DNA from: Sphingomonas sp. 28-63-12
Lineage (GTDB): Bacteria > Pseudomonadota > Alphaproteobacteria > Sphingomonadales > Sphingomonadaceae
Assembly: GCA_002281535.1 (NCBI GenBank)
Contig: NCGD01000020.1
Coordinates: 20,510 to 63,654, forward strand
Length of the DNA: 43,145 nt
Reading direction: 5' to 3'
Both the position numbers and the translations under genes were made by a program. The notes beneath the pieces are model-generated. The model was given only the letters and a program-made list of their open reading frames with translations, was not told the DNA's origin and did not search any database. Shown here in pieces: positions 37,352 to 43,145 of the stretch (within the stretch, counting starts at the first letter, position 1; the number at the start of each line of letters is the position of its first letter).

Positions 37352-37942
37352 TTGGCGGATCTCGCCCAGTCATTGTCGCTGTTGATCGAGCCCGAGGCGC
37401 GTGCGCTGGGCTTTGATCTGGTGCGCGTCAAGCTGTTCGGCGGCGCGGGTGACCTGACACTTCAGGTAATGGCCGAGCGCCCCGATACCCGCCAGCTCAA
37501 TATCGACGATTGCGCGGCACTGTCGCGGCGGATTTCCGATGTGCTCGACGCGCTTGAAGAGGCCGGGCGCGATCCGATCAAGGAGGCGTACCGGCTCGAA
37601 GTCAGTTCCCCTGGCATCGACCGGCCGCTGACCCGGCTGACCGATTTCGAGGTCTGGAAAGGCCATGAGGCCCGCATCCATCTGGTCGAACCGATCGACG
37701 GGCGCAAGCAGCTGACCGGCGATCTGGTCGGCGTCGAGGGCGAACAGATCACGATCGACGTAAAGAAGCACAAGGCGATGACGATCGGCTTCGATCAGAT
37801 CGCCGATGCGAAATTACTGTTTACCAACAAGTTGCTTGCCGCCACTGCGCCGCTTTCAAGCGCAGGCGCCGATGAATTTGAAGACGATGATCTAGAACCA
37901 GCGGCCGATCTGGCCGAACCCGATACCCAAGAACAGGATTAA
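37352..37942 (+). CDS. rimP: Ribosome maturation factor RimP
   Basis: RimP assists maturation of the 30S subunit. The protein has 196 residues, longer than the roughly 150 of E. coli because of an acidic C-terminal tail (ADEFEDDDLEPAADLAEPDTQEQD). LIEPEARALGFDLVRVKLF opens the N-terminal domain and YRLEVSSPGIDRPLT is the family signature. The start chosen is TTG at 37352, six bases after GGAGA; an ATG five codons upstream has no ribosome-binding site and would place the box inside the gene. It leads the operon and nusA starts six bases after its stop. Confidence 0.93.
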   Translation: MADLAQSLSLLIEPEARALGFDLVRVKLFGGAGDLTLQVMAERPDTRQLNIDDCAALSRRISDVLDALEEAGRDPIKEAYRLEVSSPGIDRPLTRLTDFEVWKGHEARIHLVEPIDGRKQLTGDLVGVEGEQITIDVKKHKAMTIGFDQIADAKLLFTNKLLAATAPLSSAGADEFEDDDLEPAADLAEPDTQEQD

Positions 37943-37948
37943 GACCCC

Positions 37949-39601
37949 ATGGCCACTGCCCCCGGCGGCTCTGCCGTTTCCGCCAATAAAGCCGAACTGA
38001 TCGCGATTGCGGATGCCGTCGCCAAGGAAAAGCTGATCGATCGCGCCATCGTGATCGAAGCGATGGAAGACGCGATCCAGCGCGCCGCCCGCGCCCGCTA
38101 TGGCGCCGAGAATGACATCCGCGCGAAGCTCGATCCGCAGTCTGGCGATTTGCGGCTGTGGCGCGTCGTCGAGGTGGTCGAGGCGGTCGATGACTATTTC
38201 AAGCAGGTGAACCTGAAGGAAGCGCAAAAGCTCCAGGCCGGCGCGGTCGTCGGCGATTACATCGTCGATCCGCTGCCCCCGATCGAGTTTGGCCGCATCG
38301 CTGCGCAGGCCGCCAAGCAGGTGATCTTTCAGAAAGTCCGCGACGCCGAGCGCGACCGCCAGTTCGAGGAATTCAAGGACCGTGTGGGGGAGATCATCAC
38401 CGGCGTCGTCAAGCGCGTCGAGTTCGGCCACGTTGTGGTCGACCTTGGCCGGGCCGAAGGCGTCATCCGTCGCGACGCGCAGATCCCGCGCGAAGTGGTG
38501 CGCGTCAACGATCGCATTCGCTCGCTGATCCTCAACGTCCGCCGCGAAAACCGCGGGCCGCAGATTTTCCTCAGCCGCGCGCATCCGGATTTCATGAAGA
38601 AGCTGTTCGCGCAGGAAGTGCCCGAGATTTATGACGGCATCATCGAGATCAAGGCTGCGGCTCGTGATCCGGGCTCGCGCGCCAAGATCGGCGTGATCAG
38701 CCATGATTCGTCGATCGACCCGGTCGGCGCCTGCGTCGGCATGAAGGGCAGCCGCGTTCAGGCCGTCGTGCAGGAAATGCAGGGCGAAAAGATCGACATC
38801 ATCCCTTGGTCGCCCGATACCGCGACCTTCGTGGTCAATGCGCTCCAGCCTGCCAGCGTCAGCCGCGTCGTGATCGACGAGGAAGAGGACCGGATCGAGG
38901 TGGTGGTGCCCGACGATCAGCTGAGCCTCGCGATCGGCCGTCGCGGCCAGAATGTCCGCCTCGCCAGCCAGCTGACCGGCAAGGCGATCGATATCCTGAC
39001 CGAGGCCGACGCCTCCGAAAAGCGCCAGAAGGAATTCGTCGAGCGGTCCGAAATGTTCCAGAACGAGCTCGACGTTGACGAGACGCTGGCGCAGCTGCTG
39101 GTCGCCGAAGGCTTTGGCGCGCTCGAAGAAGTCGCCTATGTCGAGGTCGATGAAATCGCCTCGATCGAAGGCTTTGACGAGGACCTTGCCGCCGAGCTGC
39201 AGAACCGGGCGACCGAAGCGCTTGATCGCCGCGAGGAAGCCAATCGCACGTTGCGGCGGGAGCTGGGCGTCGAAGACGCGCTGGCGACGATGCCGCATCT
39301 GAACGAGGCGATGCTCGTCACGCTCGGCAAGGCCGGGATCAAGACCCTCGACGACCTCGCCGATCTGGCGACCGACGAGCTGGTGCAGAAGAAGCGCCAG
39401 GAACAGCGCCGCCGCGTCGAGACCGAGAATAAGCGCCCCGAGGACAAGGGCGGCGTGCTCGCCGAATATGGCCTGTCGGAAGAACAGGGCAATGAGATCA
39501 TCATGGCCGCGCGCGCCCACTGGTTCGAGGACGAGGACGCCACACCTGAGGCCGAAGCAGCCGCTGAACCGGCTGCAGCAGCGGAGGGCGAGGAGGCCTG
39601 A
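37949..39601 (+). CDS. nusA: Transcription termination/antitermination factor NusA
   Basis: NusA binds RNA polymerase and nascent RNA to control pausing, termination and antitermination. At 550 residues it has the N-terminal polymerase-binding domain (about 14-140), an S1 domain (about 148-200), KH1 (GVISHDSSIDPVGACVGMKGSR near 240-280) and KH2 (LAIGRRGQNVRLASQLTG near 328-345), and a C-terminal helix-hairpin-helix repeat region (KAGIKTLDDLADLATDEL) ending in an acidic, Ala/Glu-rich tail. It follows rimP by six bases. The stop overlaps the next gene's start by one base (TGATG). Confidence 0.98.
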   Translation: MATAPGGSAVSANKAELIAIADAVAKEKLIDRAIVIEAMEDAIQRAARARYGAENDIRAKLDPQSGDLRLWRVVEVVEAVDDYFKQVNLKEAQKLQAGAVVGDYIVDPLPPIEFGRIAAQAAKQVIFQKVRDAERDRQFEEFKDRVGEIITGVVKRVEFGHVVVDLGRAEGVIRRDAQIPREVVRVNDRIRSLILNVRRENRGPQIFLSRAHPDFMKKLFAQEVPEIYDGIIEIKAAARDPGSRAKIGVISHDSSIDPVGACVGMKGSRVQAVVQEMQGEKIDIIPWSPDTATFVVNALQPASVSRVVIDEEEDRIEVVVPDDQLSLAIGRRGQNVRLASQLTGKAIDILTEADASEKRQKEFVERSEMFQNELDVDETLAQLLVAEGFGALEEVAYVEVDEIASIEGFDEDLAAELQNRATEALDRREEANRTLRRELGVEDALATMPHLNEAMLVTLGKAGIKTLDDLADLATDELVQKKRQEQRRRVETENKRPEDKGGVLAEYGLSEEQGNEIIMAARAHWFEDEDATPEAEAAAEPAAAAEGEEA

Positions 39602-39837
39602 TGCCGTTTGTCAGCATCCGGATGGCGGGCAGCGCCACGCGCGCGCAGAAGGCGGGGATCGTCGCTGACGTGACCCGTTCGCTCGTCGAGCGGCTGGGCA
39701 AGAATCCGGCGGCGGTGCAAATCGTGATCGAGGAAGTCTCCACCGAGAATTACGGCGCGGGCGGTCAGCTGATCGTCGACCGCGACGCCCATCTCGCTCC
39801 ATCGAGGGAGGACGCGCATGCGGTTCCCCCCCGATGA
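39601..39837 (+). CDS. 4-oxalocrotonate tautomerase family protein
   Basis: A 78-residue member of the tautomerase family. Pro2 is the first mature residue after Met (MPFVSIRMAGSATRAQKAGI), as needed for its role as catalytic base. The KNPAAVQIVIEEV segment also fits. Related enzymes act in aromatic meta-cleavage pathways, but no such genes are nearby and the substrate is unknown. Its start shares a base with the nusA stop (TGATG), so it depends on nusA translation. Its insertion between nusA and ylxR is unusual. The last dozen residues after LIVDRDAHL are beyond the normal fold. Confidence 0.85.
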   Translation: MPFVSIRMAGSATRAQKAGIVADVTRSLVERLGKNPAAVQIVIEEVSTENYGAGGQLIVDRDAHLAPSREDAHAVPPR

Positions 39838-39874
39838 GGCGCTAGGGCTTCAGTCATCTGGCGGAGGCAGTTTG

Positions 39875-39890
39875 CCGGGGTTCGCCCCGG
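39875..39890 (+). other. TTCG-loop hairpin inside the nusA-infB operon
   Basis: CCGGGG-TTCG-CCCCGG is a perfect six-base stem with a UUCG tetraloop in RNA, in the 99-base gap between the tautomerase and ylxR genes. No T tract follows, so it is more likely an RNA processing, stability or attenuation element than an intrinsic terminator. Confidence 0.55.
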
Positions 39891-39936
39891 GTTGTCGCTC
39901 CATGTCCACTACAGATTCGGCTGGGGGGCCGTCGTC

Positions 39937-40683
39937 ATGACCAACCCCATTCGCCGCTGCATCCTCTCGGGTGACCGGGCTGCGCGCGCCAATCTTGTCC
40001 GGCTGGCGCTGGCACCCGATGGTATGATCCACCCCGATATCCGCGCCAAGGCGCCCGGGCGCGGGGCGTGGATCGGCGTGCCGCGCGTCACGCTTGAAAC
40101 CGCCATCGCCAAGGGCAAGCTGAAGGGGGCGCTCGCCCGCGCCTTCAAGACCGGCGATTTTCGCCTTCCAGACGATCTGCCCGGCGCGATTGCCAACGCG
40201 CTGGAGAAGGCGGTGCTCGACCGGCTTGGCCTCGAATCGCGGGCCGGCACGATCGTGATCGGCGGCGAACGGATCGAAAAGGCGGCGCGGAGCGGTAAGC
40301 TCCACCTGCTGCTGCATGCCAGCGATGCCGGCGCCGACGGCACCCGCAAACTCGATCAGGCATGGCGCGTGGGGCGTGATGAAGAGGGCGGTGGACTGCG
40401 CGGGTTGGTGATCCCGCTTGCCCGCCCTATATTGTCCGTGGCGCTTGGCCGCGAAAACGTGGTACATATCGGCCTTACCGACCCCGGCGCTGCCCGGCGA
40501 CTGGGCGAGACGCTCGATCGCTGGCTGCACTTTATCGGACCCGAGCAGGAGTCTGCGCCTTGCGAAACGGCCTCGCAGGGCGCATCGGCGTTTGAAAATG
40601 GGGCCGAAAATTCGGGCGACCTTTCCGGCGAGAATGCCGGCCCGGCTGACGACGATGCGGCGATTGCCGACATGAATATTTGA
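39937..40683 (+). CDS. ylxR: YlxR-YlxQ fusion RNA-binding protein
   Basis: A 248-residue two-domain protein. The N-terminal DUF448/YlxR domain carries RRCILSGDRAARANLVRLAL and GRGAWIG (about residues 4-50). The C-terminal half (about 105-205) resembles the L7Ae/YlxQ fold, ending in VALGRENVVHIGLTDPGAA. In Firmicutes these are separate adjacent genes between nusA and infB; here they are fused, as usual in alphaproteobacteria. The last 40 residues are acidic and disordered-looking. ATG at 39937 is chosen because the family motif starts immediately; an ATG 15 codons earlier is possible. Confidence 0.88.
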   Translation: MTNPIRRCILSGDRAARANLVRLALAPDGMIHPDIRAKAPGRGAWIGVPRVTLETAIAKGKLKGALARAFKTGDFRLPDDLPGAIANALEKAVLDRLGLESRAGTIVIGGERIEKAARSGKLHLLLHASDAGADGTRKLDQAWRVGRDEEGGGLRGLVIPLARPILSVALGRENVVHIGLTDPGAARRLGETLDRWLHFIGPEQESAPCETASQGASAFENGAENSGDLSGENAGPADDDAAIADMNI

Positions 40684-40700
40684 GGACTTTGAGCGACCTG

Positions 40701-43145
<2,445 letters not shown>

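Noticed and set aside
37892-39520. 542-codon open frame on the minus strand, antisense to nusA
   Set aside because: nusA is certain on the plus strand. The antisense translation is rich in Asp, His and Arg in the way typical of reversed high-GC coding DNA.

Overview
The window reads as chromosomal DNA of a high-GC alphaproteobacterium of the Sphingomonas type (order Sphingomonadales). This rests on the sdhC-sdhD-sdhA order, the IF-2 N-terminus (MSDTDNEKPKLGMRAPLGLK), the YlxR-YlxQ fusion protein, the lack of any rRNA or prophage, and the two short palindromic repeat families between and inside genes. Taxonomy is inferred from protein resemblance only. Position 1 is a contig end (a run of 25 G) and the right end cuts infB.

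Layout. 190-3829 (minus): sdhCDA followed by two small unknown genes; no sdhB is visible. 4052-6797 (plus): two tandem soluble chemoreceptors with nearly identical signalling halves and diverged globin-like sensor halves. 6870-8529 (plus): an SDR oxidoreductase overlapping prmA. 8580-13943 (minus): a molybdenum hydroxylase locus of the PaoABC type (2Fe-2S, FAD with four extra cysteines, Mo subunit), then XdhC chaperone and MocA cytidylyltransferase. 14013-19631: glycerophosphodiesterase, small lipoprotein, esterase, type II NADH dehydrogenase, a lipase-like hydrolase and phenylalanine hydroxylase. 19790-24573 (minus): a complete tripartite MacAB/outer-membrane-factor export operon with a candidate operator in front. 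24647-32646 (minus): propionyl-CoA to succinyl-CoA genes (pccA, bioB, mcm, mce) with an enoyl-CoA hydratase and three unknown proteins; bioB would supply the biotin that PccA carries. 33117-37182 (minus): an unknown lipoprotein coupled to a cyclic-nucleotide-binding MscS channel, then a PQQ-type sugar dehydrogenase. 37352-43145 (plus): rimP-nusA-tautomerase-ylxR/ylxQ-infB, the conserved transcription/translation operon, with a well-spaced sigma70-type promoter in front.

No defence island, CRISPR, phage or integrative element was found. The strongest unusual signals are (1) a 126-bp in-frame palindromic repeat inserted in pccA, flanked by an 8/9-bp duplication, with a second copy of the same family 1.5 kb away whose arms have covaried; (2) the tandem chemoreceptors, where the presumed haem-ligand histidine of one is tyrosine in the other; and (3) a second family of long imperfect palindromes placed between co-directional genes of two operons. 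Many starts here are TTG or GTG and several start calls were moved on ribosome-binding-site evidence.
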